NCBI GenBank assembly: GCA_903939735.1
Contig: CAJAIA010000003.1
Span: forward strand, 1 to 64,000
Length of the DNA: 64,000 bases
Reading direction: 5' to 3'
Source: an uncultured Ignavibacteria bacterium
GTDB lineage: Bacteria > Bacteroidota > Ignavibacteria > Kapaibacteriales > Kapaibacteriaceae
Numbering within the stretch: the first letter of the stretch is position 1; each line of letters starts with the position of its first letter. This document shows, piece by piece, positions 18,874-28,562 of the stretch. The translations under genes were made by a program, and so were the position numbers. The notes under the pieces were generated by a model, which was given only the letters and a program-made list of their open reading frames with translations, made no database searches and was not told where the DNA came from.

Positions 18874-18889
18874 GGACTAATACAGTCGT
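18874..18889. promoter_or_regulatory. IscR/Rrf2-like operator core
   Basis: GGACTAATACAGTCGT matches the core GACT-N5-AGTC of the IscR type 1 consensus; lies 6 nt before the start codon. Confidence 0.5.
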
Positions 18890-18894
18890 AGTTC

Positions 18895-21096
18895 ATGGAG
18901 TCCGAAATGTCCGCCCCTCGGTTTGCAGTGGTCCTTGCATGTGTCGTGCTGGTGTCAGCACAGTGCTTGGTTGCGCAGCGATGGAGTATCGACAGTACAA
19001 AGACGCGGCGCGACACGCTTCGTCTTCCCATTGTTAACGTAAAGGACGTTGCCGACGAAGACCGCTTCGCGATTACACACGCACCCGATGTACAGTTGGG
19101 TATCATCAACGCTGGTAAGAAGACCGAGGTCATTCGCATGGCATCGGTGATTGGCAACACAGCGGTGAATAATGCGCGGCAGGCTCTGATTGGTATTGCC
19201 GGACTCAACATGTTCGACAACGATGCGGCCGGCGTAAACATGAGTATCGGCGGACGTGGATTGAATCCCAACCGGAACATTCACTTCGTGACGCGTCAGA
19301 ACGGCTACGATATCTCGGCTGATCCGTATGGGTATCCGGAGGCGTACTACACGCCACCCCTTGAAGGTGTGTCGCGCATCGATGTTGTCCGTGGAGCCGG
19401 AGCACTGCGATACGGTTCGCAGTTTGGCGGAACGATCAACTTCGTGATGGCTGATGGTCCACGTGATCGTGAACTCGGCGGTGATGTCTCGCTGACGGGC
19501 GGTGGGTATGGCTTTGCCGGACTCTTCGCACGTGTTGGTGGAACGATCGAGAATACCAACTACGTCGCCCTCGTCAACACACGTCACTCCGATGGATGGC
19601 GTGCCAACAGTCAGCTAGATCAATACACAGCCTATGCTGCCGTTACCACGCGTGTATCGGAGAACGTGCGTCTTCGTGCGGACTACACACATATGTACTT
19701 CGAAGGCAAGCAACCAGGCGGACTCACAGATGAGCAGTTTGGACGTGATCCATCAATCGCGCTGCGTGATCGCAACTGGTTCCGTCTCGACTGGAACGTC
19801 GCATCGCTTACAGCGGACTGGTTCATCGATGATGCAACGTCCCTGCGCTCGCAGTTCTTCGGCAATCTCAGCTTCCGCCGCAGCGTTGGCATGGTTGCAA
19901 GCATAACCACAGCTGACACTGGTGGTGTGCGCACGGTGAACATCGATGAGTATCGTAATGTTGGTAACGAAACAACACTGCAGCACGATTTTGAAGTTGG
20001 TGATCAGAAATGGTCCGCACTGACCGGTATTCGCCTCTACGCAGGCTCAACAGTACGTCAGCAAGGGAACGGCACTGCAGAGGCTGATGCGAATTACGCA
20101 TTCACGTCATCGGGTCGACTTGAGGGATCAGACTTTACGTTTCCAACGCGCAACCTTGCGTGGTTCTCGGAAGTCGTCGTACGTCCATTCTCACGTTTGT
20201 CGATCGTACCAGGCGTTCGTGTCGAGAGCATCACGACAGGATCCGATGGGTACTATCGTCTGCGCGACTCGACCATCAATAGCTCGGAAGACCGCACGCG
20301 CACGGTTGTCCTTGGCGGTATCGGTGCCACGTATGATCTCGACGACGTCCAGCTGACGTTGAACGCAACGCAGAACTACCGTGCTATCTGGTTTAGTGAT
20401 CTGCGTATCACGATTCCGAACTATGCCATTGATCCCAACATCAAGGATGAATCTGGCTACACGTTGGAAGCGGGAGTTCGCGGTAAGATAGGTTCCACAC
20501 TCTCGTGGGACGTCACAGGTTTTCTTCTGCGCTATAACGGTCGTACTGGCGAGATTGTACAGAACATCAACGGAACATCCGTTCGTGTGCGGACAAACGT
20601 TGCCGATGCAACGTCGCGCGGCGTCGAAGCACTTGCAGACCTATCGCTGACGCGTCTTCTAACTGAATCAACCGAAGCACCAGACATTCACCTGGTCTTC
20701 AACGGCACGTTGCTCGACAGTCGCTACGATACACCGTCGGACACATCGATTGATGGCAAGTTCGTGGAGTATGCACCATCGGCAATCATTCGCACAGGTT
20801 TGCAAGGCACCTACAAGGGCTTCCGTGGTTCGTTCCTCGTATCGCACACAGCAGAGCAATTCACCGATGCGAAGAACACACTCTCGAGTGCTAACGCAAC
20901 AGCAGGGAAGATCCCTGCCTACACAGTAGCGGATGTAACGCTTGGCTACACGTACGATCGATACACACTCGACGTCTCGTGCAACAACGTCTTCGGTGCG
21001 AGCTACTTCACACGTCGATCTGGTAGCTATCCCGGACCTGGCATCATCCCGGCAGAGCCGCGCAATGTGTTCGCAACGTTGCGTGTGACATTCTGA
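18895..21096 (+). CDS. TonB-dependent receptor (FecA-like)
   Basis: Plug domain: QALIGIAGLNMFDNDAAGVNMSIGGRGLNPNRN...GVSRIDVVRGAGALRYGSQFGGTINFVM; C-terminal barrel ending in FATLRVTF. Confidence 0.93.
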   Translation: MESEMSAPRFAVVLACVVLVSAQCLVAQRWSIDSTKTRRDTLRLPIVNVKDVADEDRFAITHAPDVQLGIINAGKKTEVIRMASVIGNTAVNNARQALIGIAGLNMFDNDAAGVNMSIGGRGLNPNRNIHFVTRQNGYDISADPYGYPEAYYTPPLEGVSRIDVVRGAGALRYGSQFGGTINFVMADGPRDRELGGDVSLTGGGYGFAGLFARVGGTIENTNYVALVNTRHSDGWRANSQLDQYTAYAAVTTRVSENVRLRADYTHMYFEGKQPGGLTDEQFGRDPSIALRDRNWFRLDWNVASLTADWFIDDATSLRSQFFGNLSFRRSVGMVASITTADTGGVRTVNIDEYRNVGNETTLQHDFEVGDQKWSALTGIRLYAGSTVRQQGNGTAEADANYAFTSSGRLEGSDFTFPTRNLAWFSEVVVRPFSRLSIVPGVRVESITTGSDGYYRLRDSTINSSEDRTRTVVLGGIGATYDLDDVQLTLNATQNYRAIWFSDLRITIPNYAIDPNIKDESGYTLEAGVRGKIGSTLSWDVTGFLLRYNGRTGEIVQNINGTSVRVRTNVADATSRGVEALADLSLTRLLTESTEAPDIHLVFNGTLLDSRYDTPSDTSIDGKFVEYAPSAIIRTGLQGTYKGFRGSFLVSHTAEQFTDAKNTLSSANATAGKIPAYTVADVTLGYTYDRYTLDVSCNNVFGASYFTRRSGSYPGPGIIPAEPRNVFATLRVTF

Positions 21097-21195
21097 TTCA
21101 CGTCTGTGTGACAAAAGTCCTGTTGAGCAGCAGAAGCGTGTACTAGGTTTGTGGCGTTCATCGTCACATGTTCCACACGCATCAACAACACTGCT

Positions 21196-21525
21196 ATGCT
21201 CAACATCCTACGCAACCTCATGGGTGGCGGTTCATCTGAAGGCATCGGCGAAGCACTGCGCGCCGGCGCGACAATTATCGACGTTCGTTCACCGATGGAG
21301 TTTCGCGGCGGACACGTTGTGGGCTCGAAGAACATCCCGTTGCCGGAAGTAGAAGGTTGGCTTGCAAAGCAGCCGAAGTCGGCGTCATTCGTGTTCTGCT
21401 GCGCATCTGGCGGACGGAGTGGGTCGGCAACTAGTCTGGCAACATCGAAAGGGTACTCCGCAATCAACGGCGGACCCTGGACATCGGTCAACCGCGCTGT
21501 TGCTGATATGGAAGGGGCCAAGTAA
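21196..21525 (+). CDS. Rhodanese-like domain protein
   Basis: AGATIIDVRSPMEFRGGHVVGSKNIPLPEV...FVFCCASGGRSGSAT. Confidence 0.9.
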   Translation: MLNILRNLMGGGSSEGIGEALRAGATIIDVRSPMEFRGGHVVGSKNIPLPEVEGWLAKQPKSASFVFCCASGGRSGSATSLATSKGYSAINGGPWTSVNRAVADMEGAK

Positions 21526-21920
21526 TGCGCACACTCCTGCATCTCGTCACAATAGCTGCACTGGCACTGGTAACACTCTCAACAAGCGCGTGCGGTCAGA
21601 CAGCAAAGTCGGTGACTGTTGAAGAAGCGAAAGCAATGATCGACAAGAACGCGAAGATCGTTGTGCTTGATGTTCGTACACCGGGCGAATGGAATGGCGG
21701 ACATCTCAAGAACGCTAAGCATGCGGATATTCAGTCGAGCGACTTCGAGCAGAAGATTACGGCGATCGATAAGAACGCAACGGTCGTTGTGTACTGCGCA
21801 GTTGGCGGACGTAGCTCACGCGCTGCGAGTATGATGGTGCAGAAGGGCTACAAGAACGTCATCAACATGGCAGGCGGTATCAACGCCTGGAATGCTGCCG
21901 GATATCCTACCACCAAGTAA
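21525..21920 (+). CDS. Rhodanese-like domain lipoprotein/periplasmic protein
   Basis: Signal/lipobox LSTSACGQ; KIVVLDVRTPGEWNGGHLKNAKHADI...VVVYCAVGGRSSRAA...GGINAWNAAGYPTTK. Confidence 0.93.
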   Translation: MRTLLHLVTIAALALVTLSTSACGQTAKSVTVEEAKAMIDKNAKIVVLDVRTPGEWNGGHLKNAKHADIQSSDFEQKITAIDKNATVVVYCAVGGRSSRAASMMVQKGYKNVINMAGGINAWNAAGYPTTK

Positions 21921-24900
21921 GCTGTGCCGTGGTGCGCGCTGGAGTAGCAACGCGCAGGATGTACATACCACGTGCAATATCATCGAGGTCAAGCGTGACG
22001 CGCGTGCGTTGCTCTTGACCTCGTTGTCGTTGCGACATCACACATTGTCCGTCGAGCGTGAAGAGGTCGACGCGCACATCACCATCAAGCGCACTCTGTA
22101 CGTCGATGTCAAGTCCGTACTGCGTGCGCATCACGGCAACAGATTGTGCATTCGGATCGAATAACCGTGGCCGATCATTCCTACACACTCCCAGCACGCG
22201 ATAGAGTCCAGGTTCAAGCAGCACGTCGCGATCAAGCGTGTCGCCGAGTGCATCAAGCCACACAAACGAGGTGAGGCTCACGACCGTTGAGTCTGCACGA
22301 CCAAGCGTGATCGTCGCAGGAATCTGTGCGATCACACTATCGGCACCAGTCCATGTACCGCTGATGGCAAGTGTGCCATCGGACTCCACGCCGCGTGCTT
22401 CAGGCACCACAACCGATCGGTCGAATCGGAGTCGTCCAGCATAGCCTAATGCGCCGCCACCAACAAACCCTGTTGCGCCGCGCATGACAAGCGTAAGCGG
22501 ACGTCGATCGCCGGGGAATCCGCTGTCACTGCGCACGGCAACCGTCGGACCCAACCCCGTGCCCGTCACGTTGATCGCGTAGGGCTCAAGTCCATCGTCG
22601 GTAGTGATTTCCAAATACGTTGATGTTCGGCCGATTGTGTTCGGTGTGAAGCGAAGTAACAGCGAAACACTCTCTGATGCAGCAAGCATACGCGGTGCTG
22701 CGCACAGTTGTGCTGTTGGTTCCATTATCCGGAAGGGCATGATTGGATTGTCTGCAAGACAGATCGACGAAATGCTCACTGGTGCATCGGTAACATTGCG
22801 CACGACCACGACTGTTGAATCAAACGTGCTGCCTATCAGACGCACGCCCATGTCGATTGAGCGTGTGATGATGGAGAGCGTCGGCTCGATGCCCTCACCA
22901 CGCAGGTTGATGACAGCTGTGTCCCTGCCAACGAAGATCACGCATCGCGCCGTGCGAGCACCGCGCGCTGATGGTGTAAACGTTACTTCGCCACGGCCCT
23001 GCGATTGTACCGGGAATAGGCCGGGCACGTACTGCAGTGTAATGCGGAAGTCTTGTGCGTGTGGACCCTCGATACGGAGTGAGTCGGCTGTGAGTGCGAA
23101 GCGTGTTGCATTGCGCAGCACATCAACAACCGTTGAGTCGCGCCGGGTGCCCACGCGCACGCGCTGCATATCCACATCGCGCGGTGTTAGGCGTGGCCAG
23201 ACGATAGAGAACAGTGTATCCGACACATCGGTCGTTGTGCGCTGTCCACCAGAAGAGAGATTGCGAACGATCGCTAATCCGAGTCCGGCTGAACCGGTGA
23301 TATGCTGCTGCGTTCCCTGTGCATAGCGTCCGTCGCGCGGCGCATAGCCGCTGCCGAGCGCAGCGCCATAGGTACGGCGAGGTGTCAACGATCCTGTCTC
23401 GAACACACGCACAGGATCCGGCACGCTGTCGTATACGACAACGAGTTCATCGTTGTAGGGCGACACCGATACTTCGCGTGGCATTGCAGGAGCGTCGAGT
23501 CCCCTCAGAATAAATGCGGCTGTCGTACCATCGATGAGAAGATTTGTAAATCGACATGCAACGACCACCCGTGAAGCATCAGCGGTCCATGCGAGGCTAC
23601 GGACAGCACCCCAGAGCGGTCCAGCAGACCGAACATCCGTGCGACGTCCAGTGACGAGATCAATGATGTAATACTCATCTTCGTTTTCGACCACAGCAAT
23701 CGAGGCACTTGTCGGACTCCATGCGATGCTCGTACACGCACCAGACGTCGACGGGATATAGTCATTCGGCAGAAGTGTAGGTACGTCCAGCAACGAGATA
23801 CCAAGCGAACCGGCAACCGCTATATAGCCGTCATCATTTGGATCAAACTGCATCATCGTGATCTCGTCTGCAATCGTTGTTGTCAATGGCGTTGGTGACA
23901 TAGCAGTGAGGTCGTACCGTGCTACCGTAGATGATGATGGATTTGTTGCAAGGAACAATCCACGCGGACTCAGCACTGGTTGTGCTTGCGTGGGGGATTC
24001 GCGCGGTGGTAGCTGAAGCTTCATCGCTGCAGTTGGACGTGCGGCGTCCACATCCCACACAAACAGGTAGCCGCCCTCGGTGAGCGTTACCGCACGCTCA
24101 CCATCACGTGTGAGCATCGCTGCCGACACGTTGTTCACTTCTTGCACAAGCGTTGGTGTTGTCGGCATCGCACCATTATCACCAGTAAACACAGCTCCGC
24201 GTGAGCCAACAACTGTTGATGACCGTGCATCGACACATCGAGCTGGTATTCCCTTCTGTGCAAGGGGGCTCACAGATGCACTGTTTATCGCAACCTCATA
24301 CGTGATGCCGTCATCACCTACGACGGCGAGGCGAGCCTCAGGAAGACTCAGCGAGACTAGTGCAACATCACGTGCTGTGGTAGGAAGCGACGCATCCATA
24401 AACGGTCCGGCGACGGTTGCGCCAGTATTGTCAAGCACGGCAACGCCACCACCGTGGAGTACAACCGCGACGTAATGCGGATCGGACCACAACAGATCAA
24501 ATGCAGCAACGGGAAGAACACTCGCATCACGAGCCCACAGCACGGCACCATCCGTCGCTCGAAGTGCACGGATGCTGCTATCGCCTGTGCGCACGTACAA
24601 CGTGTCAGCACCGCCATGTCGCATACCCGTGATGGGCTGCCCAAGTGAAGCAACAATGCGTGGCGTGGTTGAATTCGACCATTCGAGAATGCGGCCATCA
24701 TCACCCGCGGAGAACGAGAGGCCGGATTTGCTGCTGAAATCAACTGCACGCACCGGCGCTCCGTGCTCAACACTCATTGTAGTGAATTCATTGGTGTGGA
24801 TCTGCACGCGTCCATCAACCGAGCCAGTGATAAGAAGCTGTTGCTGCGTTGGATGGATCACCATGTCGGTGATTGTATCGGTATGCGCACTCCAAAAGGT

Positions 24901-26493
24901 CTGCGTGATGTACCCCGACGATGTACGCATGATGTAACCGTGCACTGTGCCGAACGCAATCGTCCCAGCTGATGCGATGTCAACGGCAGAGATGTCGAAC
25001 GGAATCAGCAACGTGGAATCAGCTGCTTGTTCTCGTTCTACGGTCACGCGTGCAAGACACTGATCACTCTCGACGAGGGGAACAGACCAGCGTTGTTGCG
25101 TCCCTCGAGTAGAATCAGCGACCGTGCTCCATGTGGTGCCATTGTCGAGCGACACGTCAACCTTCACGCGGTGTGTCGTATCGCCAATCTCCCAAAGGAT
25201 TGTTGTGTCAGACCCAGCAAGCAGCTCCTCACGTCCGTTCGGCTCAACGAGCGTGATTGCATCCGCACCTGTGCCTGGTGAGCGTGTCACGCGAACCGAT
25301 GGTGTCTGCCACGTACAACCATCTTCGACGATCTGCAGTGTTGCACCCACCGTCACACGTCCATCAGATGTGTAGGTGATCGTGCATGTCACCGAATCAC
25401 CCTCGTTCAGCGAAAAGCTTTGTGGCTGCACGGTGAACGACGGATCCTTGCATGTTACCGCACGTACGCGTGCACTGCCGCGACGCGCACGCACAACAAA
25501 CGTTGTAGACGCCGTGTCACCGGCGGGGCGTGAGCGGAACCACACCGTGCTTGGTGCAACAACGAGCTCACGTTGTGGATAGATCACCGAGGGCACAGTA
25601 ACGCTCGTTGTATCGAAACCACGCACGCCGAACGTTATCGTCCGTTCTGATTGCTGCGGACACACTGGATTCGCATCCCAACTGAGTTCGCACGGCTCGT
25701 ATCCATCGATCGCCGATTGAATTGCTGATGCAGTAGCAACGGCAAGGTCTGACGACGTCACGCCCTCGAACACAGCACCACCAGTGGCCTGCGCAAGTGC
25801 ACGAAACGATCCAACGATGCCCGTCTCACTGCGATCGCGTTCTGTGATCACAACGGCGAAGAATCGAATCTTACTGGCAACACACAGATCAATCGCGCGC
25901 GTGAGTTCGGCATCGGGCAGCGCTTCCCAAAATGCATCCGTTACCAAGACGCATGAGCGCTCGGCTGTTCCACGCGCTGCAACAACAAGTGCGCCGTCGG
26001 TTGGGTTGAGCAGGTGTTCAACGAAGTTGTTGCCACCGCGCGACTGTTGCGTGGCGATGAGCGACTGAAGGCGTGCGCGATTCGTGGTGAAATCACTCAG
26101 TACTTGCGGTACGTCGTCGCATCGCTGAAACGCCATCGACGAGGGTGGCAGATCAACCAGCGAGCTAAACGCCATGCCGAATTCGCGTGCAAGCCCCATG
26201 ACCTGCGGAGGAATATCACGTTCCATCGAGCCGGAGATATCGAAACTCAGCACGATCGACGCTGTGCGTGGGACGTTACTTGTCGGACATGACACGACGA
26301 GGTTGGTGACGGGCTGTCCGTCTTCTAACACGGTTACATCCGATGCCGTTGGACGCAGCGGTGAGCCCTTTGGAGGCGCAACAATCAGTTGTGCCGACAT
26401 ACGTGTTGGCGCACTCAACCGTACAGCAAATGGCTCAACTGTCTGCGCACGCACCCATGCTGGTAGCAACAGCAAAAGCAGCAGTGGAACCAT
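21907..26493 (-). CDS. Giant secreted protein: VWA domain, WD40-like beta-propeller, ASH/choice-of-anchor domain, C-terminal T9SS-like sorting domain
   Basis: VLSFDISGSMERD (MIDAS); HTDTITDMVIHPTQQQLLITGSVDGRVQIH...AGDDGRILEWSNS; RSIDMGVRLIGSTFDSTVVVVRNVTDAPVSIS; C-terminus VRVDLFTLDGQCVMSQRQRGQEQRTRVTLDLDDIARGMYILRVATPARTTAQLTWW. Confidence 0.8.
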   Translation of the reverse strand: MVPLLLLLLLPAWVRAQTVEPFAVRLSAPTRMSAQLIVAPPKGSPLRPTASDVTVLEDGQPVTNLVVSCPTSNVPRTASIVLSFDISGSMERDIPPQVMGLAREFGMAFSSLVDLPPSSMAFQRCDDVPQVLSDFTTNRARLQSLIATQQSRGGNNFVEHLLNPTDGALVVAARGTAERSCVLVTDAFWEALPDAELTRAIDLCVASKIRFFAVVITERDRSETGIVGSFRALAQATGGAVFEGVTSSDLAVATASAIQSAIDGYEPCELSWDANPVCPQQSERTITFGVRGFDTTSVTVPSVIYPQRELVVAPSTVWFRSRPAGDTASTTFVVRARRGSARVRAVTCKDPSFTVQPQSFSLNEGDSVTCTITYTSDGRVTVGATLQIVEDGCTWQTPSVRVTRSPGTGADAITLVEPNGREELLAGSDTTILWEIGDTTHRVKVDVSLDNGTTWSTVADSTRGTQQRWSVPLVESDQCLARVTVEREQAADSTLLIPFDISAVDIASAGTIAFGTVHGYIMRTSSGYITQTFWSAHTDTITDMVIHPTQQQLLITGSVDGRVQIHTNEFTTMSVEHGAPVRAVDFSSKSGLSFSAGDDGRILEWSNSTTPRIVASLGQPITGMRHGGADTLYVRTGDSSIRALRATDGAVLWARDASVLPVAAFDLLWSDPHYVAVVLHGGGVAVLDNTGATVAGPFMDASLPTTARDVALVSLSLPEARLAVVGDDGITYEVAINSASVSPLAQKGIPARCVDARSSTVVGSRGAVFTGDNGAMPTTPTLVQEVNNVSAAMLTRDGERAVTLTEGGYLFVWDVDAARPTAAMKLQLPPRESPTQAQPVLSPRGLFLATNPSSSTVARYDLTAMSPTPLTTTIADEITMMQFDPNDDGYIAVAGSLGISLLDVPTLLPNDYIPSTSGACTSIAWSPTSASIAVVENEDEYYIIDLVTGRRTDVRSAGPLWGAVRSLAWTADASRVVVACRFTNLLIDGTTAAFILRGLDAPAMPREVSVSPYNDELVVVYDSVPDPVRVFETGSLTPRRTYGAALGSGYAPRDGRYAQGTQQHITGSAGLGLAIVRNLSSGGQRTTTDVSDTLFSIVWPRLTPRDVDMQRVRVGTRRDSTVVDVLRNATRFALTADSLRIEGPHAQDFRITLQYVPGLFPVQSQGRGEVTFTPSARGARTARCVIFVGRDTAVINLRGEGIEPTLSIITRSIDMGVRLIGSTFDSTVVVVRNVTDAPVSISSICLADNPIMPFRIMEPTAQLCAAPRMLAASESVSLLLRFTPNTIGRTSTYLEITTDDGLEPYAINVTGTGLGPTVAVRSDSGFPGDRRPLTLVMRGATGFVGGGALGYAGRLRFDRSVVVPEARGVESDGTLAISGTWTGADSVIAQIPATITLGRADSTVVSLTSFVWLDALGDTLDRDVLLEPGLYRVLGVCRNDRPRLFDPNAQSVAVMRTQYGLDIDVQSALDGDVRVDLFTLDGQCVMSQRQRGQEQRTRVTLDLDDIARGMYILRVATPARTTAQLTWW

Positions 26494-26552
26494 TATGGAT
26501 GAGTGGGACTTTATCACAATTCAACATACAACAGACGTTGTAGTTTCGCCGT

Positions 26553-27458
26553 ATGGAAAATCTCTGGACATACTTTGTGAGCAGCCTCACGGGATACATC
26601 TCGTATCTCGGCGATCAAGTCATGCATCCGGCGTGGAATAACTTCTTCTACTGGATCATCGGCTTGTCGCTCCTCGTGTGGGCGCTCGAGATCATCATGC
26701 CATGGCGCAAGGGGCAGGCACCGCTCCGCAAGGACTTCTGGCTTGATGCATGGTGGATGATGTTCAACTTCTTCCTGTTTACCGCGCTTGGCTATGGGGC
26801 GGTGAGCGACGTCGTCACGTACGCATTGCGGTCGGGTGTGACGGCGATCACGGGCATCACCAACTTCGCATGGATTGATGCATCGCAGTTGCCAACCTGG
26901 GCACAGTTTGCAGTGTTGTTTGTGGTGGTGGACTTCATCAAGTGGAACGTGCATCGTTGGCTGCATGCATCACCGCGGCTGTGGGAGTTTCATAAGCTGC
27001 ATCACAGTGTGGAGCAGATGGGCTTTGCCGCACACATGCGCTATCACTGGATGGAGAATGTTGTGTACAACGCGGTGTTGTACGTGCCGCTTGCATTCTT
27101 CGGCTTTGGTGCGACCGACTTCTTTGCCATGCACATCTTCTCGACGTTGATCGGACACCTCAATCACGCAAACATCATCCTGCCGCTGGGTCCGCTCAAG
27201 TACATTCTCAACTCGCCGCAGATGCACATCTGGCATCATGCGCATGATTTGCCCCCTGGACGCAAGAGCGTGAATTACGGCATTACGCTCAGTGTATGGG
27301 ACTGGTTGTTTGGTCAGGCCTACATTCCATCGGACGGACGTGACATCAAACTTGGCTTTGATGGCGTAGAGCAGTACCCACATTCATTTGTCACGCAGAA
27401 CATCGAGCCCTTTGTGGCGTTGGTGAAGCGCGGCAAGGAACACGGGGCAGCATCGTGA
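26553..27458 (+). CDS. Sterol desaturase/fatty acid hydroxylase family protein
   Basis: His clusters HRWLHASPRLWEFHKLHHSVEQM, HLNHAN, HIWHHAHD. Confidence 0.92.
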   Translation: MENLWTYFVSSLTGYISYLGDQVMHPAWNNFFYWIIGLSLLVWALEIIMPWRKGQAPLRKDFWLDAWWMMFNFFLFTALGYGAVSDVVTYALRSGVTAITGITNFAWIDASQLPTWAQFAVLFVVVDFIKWNVHRWLHASPRLWEFHKLHHSVEQMGFAAHMRYHWMENVVYNAVLYVPLAFFGFGATDFFAMHIFSTLIGHLNHANIILPLGPLKYILNSPQMHIWHHAHDLPPGRKSVNYGITLSVWDWLFGQAYIPSDGRDIKLGFDGVEQYPHSFVTQNIEPFVALVKRGKEHGAAS

Positions 27459-28042
27459 CCATTCTCGTGCTCGGCTCTACGGGGCTTGTAGGACGTGCAC
27501 TCGTTGCGCAGTTGCGTGCTGATCATCCAGAGCACACGTTGATCCTCCCGACGCGCAGTGATCTTGCGTCTTCACTTGATGCATCGATCGCACCCGACGT
27601 GGTGATGTGCTGTTTAGGCACCACCATCAAGCAAGCGGGAAGTCAGCAAGCATTCCGAGAGGTTGATCATCACATGGTCATTCGCCACGCGCGTGAGATG
27701 CGTCAGCGCGGTGCACAGCATGTGATTGTTATCAGCGCCGTTGGTGCAGATGCATCGTCTGCGATCTTTTACAGTCGCGTCAAAGGCGACATGGAGCAAG
27801 AGCTCGCAACGCTCGGCTATCCATCGGTGACAATTCTGCGTCCATCGCTCTTGCTTGGCAAGCGCACGCCCACGCGTCCCAAGGAAGTCGCACTCGAACT
27901 TCTCTTCCGCGTGGTGGGTCCGCTCATCCCACGCGCATGGCGTGGTGTAACCGATACCGCCGTTGCCCGCACCATGATCGACGCTATGCACCATCCGAAG
28001 CCCGGCGTGCGCGTGATCACGAATGCCGAGATAGCCCCCTGA
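27455..28042 (+). CDS. NAD(P)H-binding (atypical SDR/HTATIP2-like) oxidoreductase
   Basis: ILVLGSTGLVGRALVAQL...VVMCCLGTTIKQAGSQQAFREVDH...VISAVGADASSAIFYSRVKGDMEQEL. Confidence 0.85.
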   Translation: MTILVLGSTGLVGRALVAQLRADHPEHTLILPTRSDLASSLDASIAPDVVMCCLGTTIKQAGSQQAFREVDHHMVIRHAREMRQRGAQHVIVISAVGADASSAIFYSRVKGDMEQELATLGYPSVTILRPSLLLGKRTPTRPKEVALELLFRVVGPLIPRAWRGVTDTAVARTMIDAMHHPKPGVRVITNAEIAP

Positions 28043-28056
28043 CCCCATAAACGACA

Positions 28057-28078
28057 AACGATCGCCGAAGCGATCGTT
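28057..28078 (-). terminator. Hairpin with UUCG tetraloop downstream of the rpsT-tRNA-Arg unit
   Basis: On the minus strand AACGATCGC-TTCG-GCGATCGTT followed by TGTCGTTT. Confidence 0.7.
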
Positions 28079-28097
28079 GTTAGTAGGTACTATGTTG

Positions 28098-28171
28098 CGG
28101 ACCCGTAGGGATTCGAACCCCAAACCTTCTGATCCGTAGTCAGATGCTCTATCCAGTTGAGCTACGGGTCC
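28098..28171 (-). tRNA. tRNA-Arg(ACG)
   Basis: GGACCCGTAGCTCAACTGGATAGAGCATCTGACTACGGATCAGAAGGTTTGGGGTTCGAATCCCTACGGGTCCG; anticodon loop CTACGGA. Confidence 0.95.
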
Positions 28172-28189
28172 GTTGCGCGAAACGCGAAT

Positions 28190-28450
28190 TTACTTGGCTT
28201 CGAGCTTGCGAACGGCCTTTGCGAGGCGGCTCTTCTTGTTCGAAGCGTTGTTCTTCTTGATGATGCCGCGGGAAGCTACACGATCAATGATGCTGAACGC
28301 CTTCTTGAGCGCGTCCTGTGCTACATCGAGTACTGTGGCTGTGCGAACGGCCTTGATAGCCTCGCGCAGTTGCTTGCGATTTCCGCGGTTATAAATCTTG
28401 CGCTTCCGTGATTGACGAATGCGCTTGATTGCTGACTTATGATGTGCCAT
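28190..28450 (-). CDS. rpsT: 30S ribosomal protein S20
   Basis: MAHHKSAIKRIRQSRKRKIYNRGNRKQLREAIKAV...GIIKKNNASNKKSRLAKAVRKLEAK. Confidence 0.96.
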   Translation of the reverse strand: MAHHKSAIKRIRQSRKRKIYNRGNRKQLREAIKAVRTATVLDVAQDALKKAFSIIDRVASRGIIKKNNASNKKSRLAKAVRKLEAK

Positions 28451-28562
28451 GTCGGTTTCGACGTTGTAAACAAGAGGGCCACAAACATAGGGAATGTTCG
28501 GGATCCAACCAACTCCTGCTACAAAAAACGCCTAGGCACGGCCAGATGGCTAGATTTGCAGT

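Noticed and set aside
22604-23326. 240-aa plus-strand ORF opposite the VWA/propeller gene
   Set aside because: Fully antisense to a supported ORF, with no RBS or domain.
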